DNA of 64,000 bases. It comes from Flagellimonas zhangzhouensis (GTDB lineage: Bacteria; Bacteroidota; Bacteroidia; Flavobacteriales; Flavobacteriaceae). Positions 25,205 through 33,710 of the stretch are shown here, piece by piece (position 1 is the first letter of the stretch; every line of letters begins with the position of its first letter). Both the position numbers and the translations under genes were made by a program. Below the pieces are notes generated by a model, which was given only the letters and a program-made list of their open reading frames with translations, was not told the origin of the DNA and searched no databases. Location of the stretch: the NCBI RefSeq assembly GCF_900102925.1, contig NZ_FNKI01000007.1, forward strand, positions 1 through 64,000, in the 5' to 3' direction.

Positions 25205-26599
25205 TTAGATTGCCCGCTTTATGGAATCTTGCAATAAGTTGATGGCCCGCTCCGATGGCTCCACCTCGTAGGTAGCTTGTAAACGATCTATTTCCCTTCG
25301 GATACCATTCAAAAATTTAGCTTCGGTAATGTTACCCTCTTTGTGGTTGGCAAGGGCCAAATACCATTTGAAATAAGAAAAAGAAACGAAATTTTTCACG
25401 AACTGGGCTTCTCGGTCAATAAGGTTGAACCTACGAATGACTTTCTTTACTTTTTGGTATTCTCCAAGGTGAATCAAAGTCTCAACATACGTTCTGAAGA
25501 ATTTGTTCCAGTTATGCTCCAAGATATCCTTTTCATACATTTCCAATCGATTCTCGGCATATTGCTTCGAATTTTGGTATTGATCATTATCATTATAGCA
25601 TTTCATCAAAGATGAAATAAACAAGGTTCGGTTGTATTTATTGGACATTTGACGGGCAAAGGGACGAGCTTCAATCAACAATTTCAGGGCCTCTTTAGAT
25701 CTTCCCAATTTGAGCAGGTTAAACGAATAGTTGTTCAGGTACATAATGTAATCGTTACCTTGTTCGGTAATGGACAATTTGCCATAATACAATGCCAAAT
25801 CATACTGATGCATTTTCATAAGAATGAGCTGCTTGTTCCCGTAATAATTGAGCAGTAATTTCTTAGAATAATAAGAGCCATCTTCCAATTTGGGTTCCAA
25901 TTCTTTGTAATAACCCAAGACCTCTTCCAAGGAATCATTTTTCAATAAGGCCACATAGCTCATCAAAATCAGCGTTTGATATTTGTTATAGCCATCCAAG
26001 CTTTGATCCGTCCAAAGTCGTGTGAGCCAAGAAATCCATTTTATGGAGTTTTGGGAAATCTTTAAATTGTGGTAATCGGTCACGATATCCACCGTGGCTT
26101 GCGTCATTCGGTTGCTCACCTCTTTGCAACGGGCATAATCATCGTGGTAGTCGTGCACAAATTTGTGAATGAGCTCGTAATCGTTCAAGCGTACCCGAAC
26201 CAAAAGAAACATCAGGTAGTTTTTTACGACCTCATAAAAACGGATAAAATGAAAATGATGTGGTTCGTATTGTTTGATGAGTTGCAACAGTTCCTTTTCC
26301 TCATCAGAAGAAATAGTGTCGGTTTTAATACGAATATCGATGTAGTTGAGTCGCTCGTAGTATTGATCGGTGCAAAAACCATCCAATCGGCTTTGCATCC
26401 AGTTCATTAAATGGGAATACTTCCGCTTATCTATTTTGGGATCGTATTCCAGTTGCGTGTCCTTACTACAGACATTTTGGTAAAGCGTTACAAAAATACC
26501 AGCTCGCTCTTCATCTTGAAATTGCTTTACACTATTGAGCAAAATAACTTCATGTGGCAATAAAGAATCCGCATAGGTCTGAAATTTTTTAAGCTTCAT
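25205..26599 (-). CDS. Uncharacterised helical-repeat protein
   Basis: I do not recognise a named family for this 464-residue protein. It has no signal peptide or membrane segment. It is almost entirely helical, with regularly spaced hydrophobic and aromatic positions; GNKQLILMKMHQYDLALYYG and LLKLGRSKEALKLLIEARPF read as tetratricopeptide-like pairs in the second half. It is probably a cytoplasmic scaffold. It lies between the fabG-like gene and the channel gene, both in the same direction, with a 57-base gap to the former. Confidence 0.6.
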   Translation of the reverse strand: MKLKKFQTYADSLLPHEVILLNSVKQFQDEERAGIFVTLYQNVCSKDTQLEYDPKIDKRKYSHLMNWMQSRLDGFCTDQYYERLNYIDIRIKTDTISSDEEKELLQLIKQYEPHHFHFIRFYEVVKNYLMFLLVRVRLNDYELIHKFVHDYHDDYARCKEVSNRMTQATVDIVTDYHNLKISQNSIKWISWLTRLWTDQSLDGYNKYQTLILMSYVALLKNDSLEEVLGYYKELEPKLEDGSYYSKKLLLNYYGNKQLILMKMHQYDLALYYGKLSITEQGNDYIMYLNNYSFNLLKLGRSKEALKLLIEARPFARQMSNKYNRTLFISSLMKCYNDNDQYQNSKQYAENRLEMYEKDILEHNWNKFFRTYVETLIHLGEYQKVKKVIRRFNLIDREAQFVKNFVSFSYFKWYLALANHKEGNITEAKFLNGIRREIDRLQATYEVEPSERAINLLQDSIKRAI

Positions 26600-26656
26600 A
26601 TTTCAATCGCTTTATTTGTTCAATGGCCTGAATGCGGATTCTTTAAAAAGAGGGTT

Positions 26657-27394
26657 TTACATGACCAACCCACCATCCACACTAAGGACAATTCCGTTTA
26701 TAAAACTTGCTTCTTCGGAAGAAAGGAACACATAGGCATTGGCAATATCTTCGGGAGTTCCCATTCGGCCCAGCGGTGTTTTTTCCTCAAGACCTTGAAT
26801 TACCTTTTCTGGAATAGTGCCTACCATTTCGGTAGCAATAAAACCAGGAGCAACGGCATTTACACAAATACCTTTTCTCCCCAGCTCACGAGCCCAAACC
26901 TTGGTCATACCAATAACACCCGATTTTGTAGCCACATAATTGGTCTGGCCAAAATTGCCGTACAGACCCACAATAGATGCCGCACTTACTATTTTGCCAC
27001 TACCCTGCTCTACCATATGTTCCGATACAGCTTGCGTACAATTAAATACTCCAGTCAGGTTTACATCGATAACCATTTTCCATTGCTCTGGAGTCATTTT
27101 CTTTAAAGTAGCATCCCTAGTGATTCCTGCATTATTGATTAATATATCAATACGACCATGGTTGTCCATGATTTCCTTAACGGCAGCGTCTACAGATTCA
27201 CGATCCACAGTGTTCACCTCTTGAAAATGAAAAGGCATACCTTTATAGGTATTAAATAAATCTCCAGCTGCTTTGGCATCAATATCCCAACAAATCACGG
27301 TTGCTCCTTCTTCCAAAAACCGTTTAACCGTTGCCTTACCAATTCCTTTGGCACCACCTGTTACGATGGCTACTTTATTTTTTAGTCGTTCCAT
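26657..27394 (-). CDS. Short-chain dehydrogenase/reductase, 3-oxoacyl-ACP/CoA reductase (FabG-like)
   Basis: This 245-residue SDR oxidoreductase has the NAD(P) loop VTGGAKGIGKA, NNAGITRD, the serine of SAASIVGLYG and the YVATK catalytic Tyr-Lys pair, and ends SVDGGLVM. It most resembles FabG or acetoacetyl-CoA reductase. It diverges from the symporter-hydrolase-receptor-KAS III-ligase block and shares its regulatory region, which suggests an acyl intermediate made there is its substrate. The housekeeping FabG of lipid synthesis is probably elsewhere in the genome, so I give no symbol. Confidence 0.9.
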   Translation of the reverse strand: MERLKNKVAIVTGGAKGIGKATVKRFLEEGATVICWDIDAKAAGDLFNTYKGMPFHFQEVNTVDRESVDAAVKEIMDNHGRIDILINNAGITRDATLKKMTPEQWKMVIDVNLTGVFNCTQAVSEHMVEQGSGKIVSAASIVGLYGNFGQTNYVATKSGVIGMTKVWARELGRKGICVNAVAPGFIATEMVGTIPEKVIQGLEEKTPLGRMGTPEDIANAYVFLSSEEASFINGIVLSVDGGLVM

Positions 27395-27779
27395 GTTTTA
27401 AATTTTGGATAAAGCTAAGGTTATTGGGTAACTGCAAAGTTAGATAAATTACTTTTTAAAATATTGACTTCCATCTTTTATATATTATATATAATTGATT
27501 TTTAATTATTTATATAATTTTTTAAATATATTGACTTATTAATTTTTCATTCAAAAAATTTGCCTATAAGATAGAATATTAGGTGAAAAAGTTCTAAATT
27601 TTATCCAAATTACCATAAATATTGAATATTACCTTAAAAAAGTCCATACCTACTATTTAATTATCCCTTGACTCTTTCTCAACAAAATCAATCATATTTA
27701 AATGCGATATTCACATTATATCGTCTTATGATTTAATGATTACTCATTTTATAGCAACCTAAGATACCATTCTTAAATT
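27395..27779. promoter_or_regulatory. Long A+T-rich divergent regulatory region
   Basis: These 385 bases contain no gene. They are extremely A+T-rich. Two near-identical 19-20-base units ending ATTGACTT lie at 27452-27470 and 27518-27537, 67 bases apart. The minus-strand -7 element TAACTTTG at 27435-27442 serves the fabG-like gene. I find no consensus promoter for the symporter on the plus strand. Confidence 0.5.
27435..27442 (-). promoter_or_regulatory. -7 element of the fabG-like gene
   Basis: The minus strand reads TAACTTTG followed by CAG, 41 bases before the ATG. The -33 TTG is missing, as might be expected of an activator-dependent promoter. Confidence 0.5.
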
Positions 27780-29291
27780 ATGACCGAAGCTTACCAAATT
27801 ACCACCTTAATTGTCCTTATTGGATTTATGTCCCTACTATTTTATTTGGTATACAAGTCAAGAGCATCCTCAGATAGTTTAGAGGTGTACGCTTTGGGGA
27901 ATAAATCCTTTTCATCCATATCGGTTGCCTTATCATTGGCCGCATCCATTACCAGTGCAGCCACCTTTATTATAAATCCAGGTTTTATTGCGCTTTATGG
28001 ATTAAGTGCCTTTATAGCATTTGGGGTAGTAATGCCCTTTGCCATTTATGCGGCCCTGATCATTTTTATAAAGCGTTTTCGAAAATATGGCATGGATGTA
28101 AAGTCCATATCCATTGCAGATTGGGTAGGTAAGCGATACGACTCTCGTTTTCTTAAAATCCTATTCGGGTTTTTAAGTATGTTATTGATCACTTTTATTG
28201 TTTTGATTTGCGTTGGGATGACCAAGGTGGTATCGAAGGCATTGAACGCCAATGAGCTTTCCATACTTATTATTATAGTGGCGGTTGTATTCACTTATAT
28301 GATGATTGGCGGAGCCAACACCATGGTCTACACCAATTCGGTGCAAGCTATTTTAATGATTGTTGTTGCAGTGCTCCTTTTGGGTTCTGGAGCTTACCTA
28401 CTTTTTAAAACTGGGGATGATGGTTTTATCAACCGTTTGAACGAAATAGACCCTTCACTAACGCAAACATTCAATAAACAAAGTCCGTTGTTTCGGGATT
28501 TCTTTGAAGTAGTGGTCTGCAACACCATAGTAGGTATTGCCATAGTTTGTCAACCACATATTTTGACCAAATCCCTTTTGATTAAAAAAGATTCACAGGT
28601 CAATAAGTTCCTTTTATATACTGTACTAGTTCTATTGCTGTTCTTCTCCGTGGTTTTTGTGGGCATTTATGCCCGAATAAGCTTCCCTGATTTAATGTAC
28701 AATGGTGCCAAGCTGAACATGGATGGAATTGTTTCAGCTTATGTACTGTACCGATTCCCTGTTTATGTGGGCATTGTGGTGATTTTGGGACTTTTGGCCG
28801 CTGGCCTTTCCACTTTGGAAGGATTGATTCAATCGATACCCACCACAATTACCAACGATTTTGTAATGCCGTTGACCAAAATGGCGAAGTTAAAAGCAGC
28901 TCCGATGAAGATCAACAAAGTGTTGACCGTAATTGTAGGAGTGATAGCGATCCTTTTGTCGTATGATCAATTGGTGAACCCAAGTTTGAGCGTGGGAATT
29001 TTTGCCCAAAACGGGGTGTATGCCTTTTTCTCGGCAGCCTTTGTTCCCGTTTTCTTTGGCATATTCACCAAAACCCAAAACAAATGGATACCTATTGCAG
29101 CTTCTTTGGTAGCCATTACCACACACTTTAGTGTGTATTATTTGGAACTGACACCTTATATGGAAGGTATGGCAGTAAAAAACCCAGCCATTGCCTCTGC
29201 GCTTGCACTGATTTCATCAACCATTACGGGATTGGCCATTTACGCCATAAAACCCATGAACAAAAAAGTACAGGAGTATGCCAGCGCTTAA
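27780..29291 (+). CDS. Sodium:solute symporter family protein
   Basis: This 503-residue inner-membrane protein has about 13 predicted helices and the SSS fold of PutP/PanF-type carriers. Typical elements are the N-terminal VYALGNKSFSS, SLAASITSAATFI (sodium-binding helix TM1), AGLSTLEGLIQSIPTTIT (TM8 sodium site) and a long hydrophobic C-terminus. The substrate is not predictable; the neighbours (hydrolase, CoA ligase) suggest a small carboxylate. It overlaps the alpha/beta hydrolase start by 14 bases, so the two are co-translated. Confidence 0.92.
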   Translation: MTEAYQITTLIVLIGFMSLLFYLVYKSRASSDSLEVYALGNKSFSSISVALSLAASITSAATFIINPGFIALYGLSAFIAFGVVMPFAIYAALIIFIKRFRKYGMDVKSISIADWVGKRYDSRFLKILFGFLSMLLITFIVLICVGMTKVVSKALNANELSILIIIVAVVFTYMMIGGANTMVYTNSVQAILMIVVAVLLLGSGAYLLFKTGDDGFINRLNEIDPSLTQTFNKQSPLFRDFFEVVVCNTIVGIAIVCQPHILTKSLLIKKDSQVNKFLLYTVLVLLLFFSVVFVGIYARISFPDLMYNGAKLNMDGIVSAYVLYRFPVYVGIVVILGLLAAGLSTLEGLIQSIPTTITNDFVMPLTKMAKLKAAPMKINKVLTVIVGVIAILLSYDQLVNPSLSVGIFAQNGVYAFFSAAFVPVFFGIFTKTQNKWIPIAASLVAITTHFSVYYLELTPYMEGMAVKNPAIASALALISSTITGLAIYAIKPMNKKVQEYASA

Positions 29292-30231
29292 ATTCATTCA
29301 GAAGTCATTGAAGTGGACCCTTAGTGCCATCCTCGCATTGACTTTTACACAAAATAGTATGGGACAAGATATTGCATCCAAGAAAATACATCTTCCAGAT
29401 CAAAAATTGGAAATCCATTACCTGCAAGCAGGTCAAGGAAAAACCAAATGGGTTTTGATTCATGGATTGGGCAGCTATTCCAAAGCCTATAACAAAATAT
29501 TGTCCAACCTACCTGAACATGTGGAAGCTTATGCTTTGGACCTCCCTGGATTTGGAGAAACAGCACTGAATGGGACAACCATTTCCATGGAAAATTATGC
29601 TTCGGTGGTAGATGAATTCATTAAAGAACTTGATTTACAACATGTGGTTTTGGCAGGGCATTCCATGGGTGGTCAAGTTGCCATGACGGCTGCCATAAAT
29701 CAACCCAAATGGTTAAAAAGCCTAATTCTTTTTGCTCCAGCAGGTATCGAACAGTTTACAGCAAAAGACCATGCATGGTTCGAGGCCGTTGCCACAGAAT
29801 CATTATATCTGAATTTGACCGACGAACAAATCCGTCAAAATTTCAATGTGAATTTCTACGGCATGCAACTCCCACAAGATGCAGAGTTCATGTACCAAGA
29901 CCGTATAAAAATCAAAAAGGATTCTGAGGGTTATAAAACCTACTGCTCCACCACGGTTGCGAGCATAAAAGCTATGCTTTCGGGTCCTGTTTACGACCAA
30001 ATTGGTCAAATTAAAGTGCCCACCCTGGTGCTTTTTGGAAAGAATGATCTTTTGATTCCCAATAAAATTCTACATCCTGATCTAACCATTGCCCAATTAA
30101 TGGAAACGCTTCAAAACGACTATCCAACAACAACAAACAAACTACTAGACGAAGCGGGACATTTTATCATCTGGGACCAGTCGGAAAAGGTTGTGGAAGA
30201 AATTCAAAATTTCACAGATGCACACAAATAA
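29278..30231 (+). CDS. Secreted alpha/beta hydrolase
   Basis: The 317-residue protein has a signal peptide (about residues 1-29, TLSAILALTFTQNSMGQ) and a complete alpha/beta-hydrolase triad: Ser129 in GHSMGG, Asp257 in FGKNDLLIP and His295 in DEAGHFIIW, with an oxyanion HGLGS near 62. This is an esterase, lipase or lactonase type of site. A periplasmic location would let it cleave an ester or amide imported by the TonB receptor and hand the acid to the overlapping symporter. It is not an OleB-type lactone decarboxylase, which uses Asp as nucleophile. Confidence 0.9.
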   Translation: MPALKFIQKSLKWTLSAILALTFTQNSMGQDIASKKIHLPDQKLEIHYLQAGQGKTKWVLIHGLGSYSKAYNKILSNLPEHVEAYALDLPGFGETALNGTTISMENYASVVDEFIKELDLQHVVLAGHSMGGQVAMTAAINQPKWLKSLILFAPAGIEQFTAKDHAWFEAVATESLYLNLTDEQIRQNFNVNFYGMQLPQDAEFMYQDRIKIKKDSEGYKTYCSTTVASIKAMLSGPVYDQIGQIKVPTLVLFGKNDLLIPNKILHPDLTIAQLMETLQNDYPTTTNKLLDEAGHFIIWDQSEKVVEEIQNFTDAHK

Positions 30232-30254
30232 TTAATAACTAAACTAAACAAACA

Positions 30255-32690
30255 ATGAAACTTTTACAGACACTATTAGTATTGTTCATGGGCGTTACTG
30301 GACTATTTGCCCAAGATGTTGCTGTAAGCGGTACCGTTACCGATGAGGATGGAAATCCTCTTGAAGGCGCAAGCGTATATGTAGCGGAGATCAGTGTTGG
30401 TACCACAACAGATGCCAGTGGACACTACGAATTACTATTAAAACAAGGAAAACACATCGTCCAATTCTCATACATCGGGTTTTCCCCCGTTGCGAGACCC
30501 ATTACCTTAGGGGCATCGGGCATGACCATTGATGTGAGTTTACAGGCCAGCATGAGCTTGGATGAAGTAGTCATCGTATCAGGATCCAAAAAAGCTGAAA
30601 AAATTACTAGCTCACCTGCAACAGTTGTGACCATTTCACCAAGACAGATCAATGAATATGCTGGTAATCCAGCTGAATTGTTGGCCAGAAAAAAAGGGAT
30701 AGACTACTTCAGAGCTGGTATTGCGACCCCAGCGTTCAACATTAGAGGTTTTAACTCCAACTTTAATTCAAAAAACCTTCAAGTTGCTGATGGAAGAATT
30801 TCCAGTCTAATTGCCACAGGTCTTCCAATGGGGCCATTGACAACCACTGTTAAAGAAGATATTGAACAAATTGAGGTGGTTTTGGGACCCAATGCAACGC
30901 TTTATGGACCCAATGCCCATAATGGATTGCTAAATACAATCACCAAAGACCCAAGAAGATACGAAGGCACCACCATCGCTACCAATTTAGGTGTAAACAG
31001 TGATGGAAATGGGTATTATTCAGGAAGACTTCGTTTTGCCAAAAAATTGAGTGACAAGTGGGCTTTCAAAGCTACTGGAGAATACACCAAGGCTACAGAA
31101 TTTATCTATGCCGATTCTGTTTATATAGATAGAGATTTGGATGGCATCAAAGAAGGATATCCAGAATACGATTTGGACAACGACGTAAAGTTTTTCAAAA
31201 CGGAAGCCAGCGCCTATTATTCACCTACAGAAGGTACAGACCTTATCGCAACTTACGGACACAGTAACAGCACTTATCTTTCCCCGACCAATGTGGGAAG
31301 AAACCAAATTATTGATTGGAGAATCAGCTTCTATCAATTACGTTTTAAAACCCGTAATTTCTTTGCTCAGGCCTATTATACCACCAGTAAAACGGATGAC
31401 ACTTATTCCATCGACGAAAGAACCAAGCAATACTATCGTGGTATCGACGCTGGACTTTCAGAAGAAGAGGCATCGGGCGATTTTTCCTATGCCAGTGCTG
31501 CTAAATTTGTAGATGATTCCAAGCGTTGGAATGCAGAAGTTCAATATTCAAACACCCTTTTTGATGATAAATTGGAATTTGTAACAGGGCTTCAATGGCA
31601 ATTGGATATGGCCAACAGTAAAGGCTCCTATCTATTGGATGAAGGAGGCGATATAGAAGTAAACCAATTGGGAGGATACCTTCACTTGGATTACGACTTT
31701 GGAAGCGGGTTCCGAGGTATTGCAGCAACCCGTATCGATAACCACGAAATTTACGGCACCAATGTGATTCCAAAATTTGGAGTACTTAAAGAGTTTGACA
31801 AAGGAACGCTTCGTTTCACCTACGGTCAAGGTATTGCAGCACCGACCATTCTTAACATGTACGGAAACCTATTCTCTGGGTTGATCCTGGGTAACTCTGA
31901 TGGTTTCACCCTTACCGATGGCACGGTTATCCCTGCACAAGGTGTTGAAAAAGTAGACACTTATGAAATAGGTTACCGAGGCTCATTGACTCCTAAATTA
32001 TACGGGGACTTCAATGCCTATTACAATATTAACAAGGATTTCTTGAGTCCTGTCACAGTAATTGGAGTGGCTACGCACCGAGGTGACACCCCAATCGAGG
32101 AAGTTCAATCTGGATATGCCTTCTACAATGGTTTGGTGGCTACGTACATCAACTTTGGACGCGTAAACACTTATGGTGCCGATTTGTCTTTGACCTATAG
32201 CATTTCACCAAAATGGAGTGCAACAGCAAACTATTCTTATTTCGATTATTCATTTGATGAAAATGATTCGGACAATGATTTTAACAATGATGGCAATGTT
32301 GACTTTTTAGACTTCTTGATCAATTCACCTACCAATAAAATTGGAGCAGGAATCAATTATAGTGGAGATAAATTCTTTGGAGGAATGTTTGGAAGATGGG
32401 TTGAGGAATACAATTATTTCTCCAGCTATCAAATTGCCTCTGAGACTTTGCCAGGGTACACCTATAGAGGAACCCCGATTGTTGAAAATGCAAGAAGCAC
32501 TGATTCATTCAACTATGGTCCATTGGGAGGTTTTGTAACCTTCGACCTCAACTTTGGATACCACTTTAATAAAAACTTTACGCTTTCGTTTGCGGCTACC
32601 AACCTTTTCAACACAGAAATGAGAGAGTTCACAGCAGCTCCCCCAACTGGTGGTCTGTACGTACTAGAAGCAAAATTGAACTTGGATTAA
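30255..32690 (+). CDS. TonB-dependent receptor with a carboxypeptidase-regulatory-like domain
   Basis: This 811-residue outer-membrane transporter has a signal peptide (to residue 20), a CarboxypepD_reg-like domain (about 25-105, VSGTVTDEDGNPLEGASVYV), a plug (about 115-225, GSKKAEKITSSPATVVTI, then VVLGPNATLYGPNAHNGLLN), and a 22-strand barrel ending KLNLD. There is no SusD partner downstream, so this is not a polysaccharide utilisation locus. Acidic loops with DSDNDFNNDGNVDF suggest a calcium site. The context suggests uptake of an acyl or ester substrate; that is inference. Confidence 0.93.
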   Translation: MKLLQTLLVLFMGVTGLFAQDVAVSGTVTDEDGNPLEGASVYVAEISVGTTTDASGHYELLLKQGKHIVQFSYIGFSPVARPITLGASGMTIDVSLQASMSLDEVVIVSGSKKAEKITSSPATVVTISPRQINEYAGNPAELLARKKGIDYFRAGIATPAFNIRGFNSNFNSKNLQVADGRISSLIATGLPMGPLTTTVKEDIEQIEVVLGPNATLYGPNAHNGLLNTITKDPRRYEGTTIATNLGVNSDGNGYYSGRLRFAKKLSDKWAFKATGEYTKATEFIYADSVYIDRDLDGIKEGYPEYDLDNDVKFFKTEASAYYSPTEGTDLIATYGHSNSTYLSPTNVGRNQIIDWRISFYQLRFKTRNFFAQAYYTTSKTDDTYSIDERTKQYYRGIDAGLSEEEASGDFSYASAAKFVDDSKRWNAEVQYSNTLFDDKLEFVTGLQWQLDMANSKGSYLLDEGGDIEVNQLGGYLHLDYDFGSGFRGIAATRIDNHEIYGTNVIPKFGVLKEFDKGTLRFTYGQGIAAPTILNMYGNLFSGLILGNSDGFTLTDGTVIPAQGVEKVDTYEIGYRGSLTPKLYGDFNAYYNINKDFLSPVTVIGVATHRGDTPIEEVQSGYAFYNGLVATYINFGRVNTYGADLSLTYSISPKWSATANYSYFDYSFDENDSDNDFNNDGNVDFLDFLINSPTNKIGAGINYSGDKFFGGMFGRWVEEYNYFSSYQIASETLPGYTYRGTPIVENARSTDSFNYGPLGGFVTFDLNFGYHFNKNFTLSFAATNLFNTEMREFTAAPPTGGLYVLEAKLNLD

Positions 32691-32711
32691 TAAAACAGTC
32701 AAATAGCATAG

Positions 32712-33698
32712 ATGAAAAATGCAAAGATTATAGCCTCGGGAATGTATGTTCCCGAGGACATATACACCAATGCCTATTTTAACGAGATTCTGGGTGAAGA
32801 TGTAGACACATGGCTACGGGAAAATGTGGAAATTTATGAGCGCAGATGGTGCAAGGAAGGAGAGTCAACTGCCGATTTATGTGAAAAAGCAGCCAACTCC
32901 GCACTTAAAAATGCAGGAATGAAAGCTTCCGAGCTGGATTTGCTCATCATTGCGACCGATACGCCCGAATACATCTCCCCTTCCACTGCAGCAGTGGTGC
33001 AACATCGAATCGGAGCGGTAAATGCAGGTACTTTCGACCTCAATTCGGCCTGCGCTGGATTTGTGACCGCTACCGAAACTGCAGCGCACTACATTAAAAG
33101 TGGTGGACTGAATAAAATCATGGTAATAGGTGCCTATGGCATGAGTAAATATTTGGACAAAACGGATAAAAAAACCGTAACCCTATTTGCTGATGGCGCT
33201 GGAGCTGTCATCATGACTTCCACCGAAGAAAAAAACAAGGGGCACCAAACAGGGAAATTAATTTCCAAAGGGGAATATGCCGACTGGATGGGAATTTATG
33301 CAGGAGGAACCAAACATCCTTCTACACACAATGTGATAGACCACAAAGACCATCAACTCAAATTTGTAAAGAAGTTTCCGCCCGAACTCAATCCTCAAAT
33401 GTGGAGCATGTTGGCCAATCAACTGGCAGAAAACATGGGAATTGGGGTTTCAGAAGTTGACCAGTTTCTCATTACGCAAATCAACATCAATGCCATTCGA
33501 GAAACCTTAAAACTTCTTGGCGTTCCAGAAGACAAAGCTTATACGGTAATGCACAATTATGGTTATACAGGATCCGCCTGTATTCCGATGGCGTTGCACA
33601 AGGCTTGGGAAAATCAAAAAATCAAAGAAGGCGACACCTTATTTTTTATTGGCTCAGGTGGTGGATTGGCCTTTGCTGCAAATGCTTTTATACTGTAA
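32712..33698 (+). CDS. KAS III (FabH)-like thiolase-fold protein lacking His and Asn of the triad
   Basis: The 328 residues have the KAS III fold: SPSTAAVVQHRIGA, nucleophile Cys114 in LNSACAGF, LFADGAGAVIM, and the C-terminal FFIGSGGGLAFAANAF. In FabH, decarboxylative condensation needs His in HQAN and Asn in GNTS. Here the matching positions are Thr255 (TQIN) and Tyr285 (GYTG). With Cys alone the protein could still accept and transfer an acyl group, as some KAS III-like acyltransferases do, but normal FabH chemistry is unlikely. It sits 22 bases after the receptor gene and 13 before the ligase gene, in one operon. I see no sign of frameshift or decay. Confidence 0.85.
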   Translation: MKNAKIIASGMYVPEDIYTNAYFNEILGEDVDTWLRENVEIYERRWCKEGESTADLCEKAANSALKNAGMKASELDLLIIATDTPEYISPSTAAVVQHRIGAVNAGTFDLNSACAGFVTATETAAHYIKSGGLNKIMVIGAYGMSKYLDKTDKKTVTLFADGAGAVIMTSTEEKNKGHQTGKLISKGEYADWMGIYAGGTKHPSTHNVIDHKDHQLKFVKKFPPELNPQMWSMLANQLAENMGIGVSEVDQFLITQININAIRETLKLLGVPEDKAYTVMHNYGYTGSACIPMALHKAWENQKIKEGDTLFFIGSGGGLAFAANAFIL

Positions 33699-33710
33699 CT
33701 TTAAAGTATT

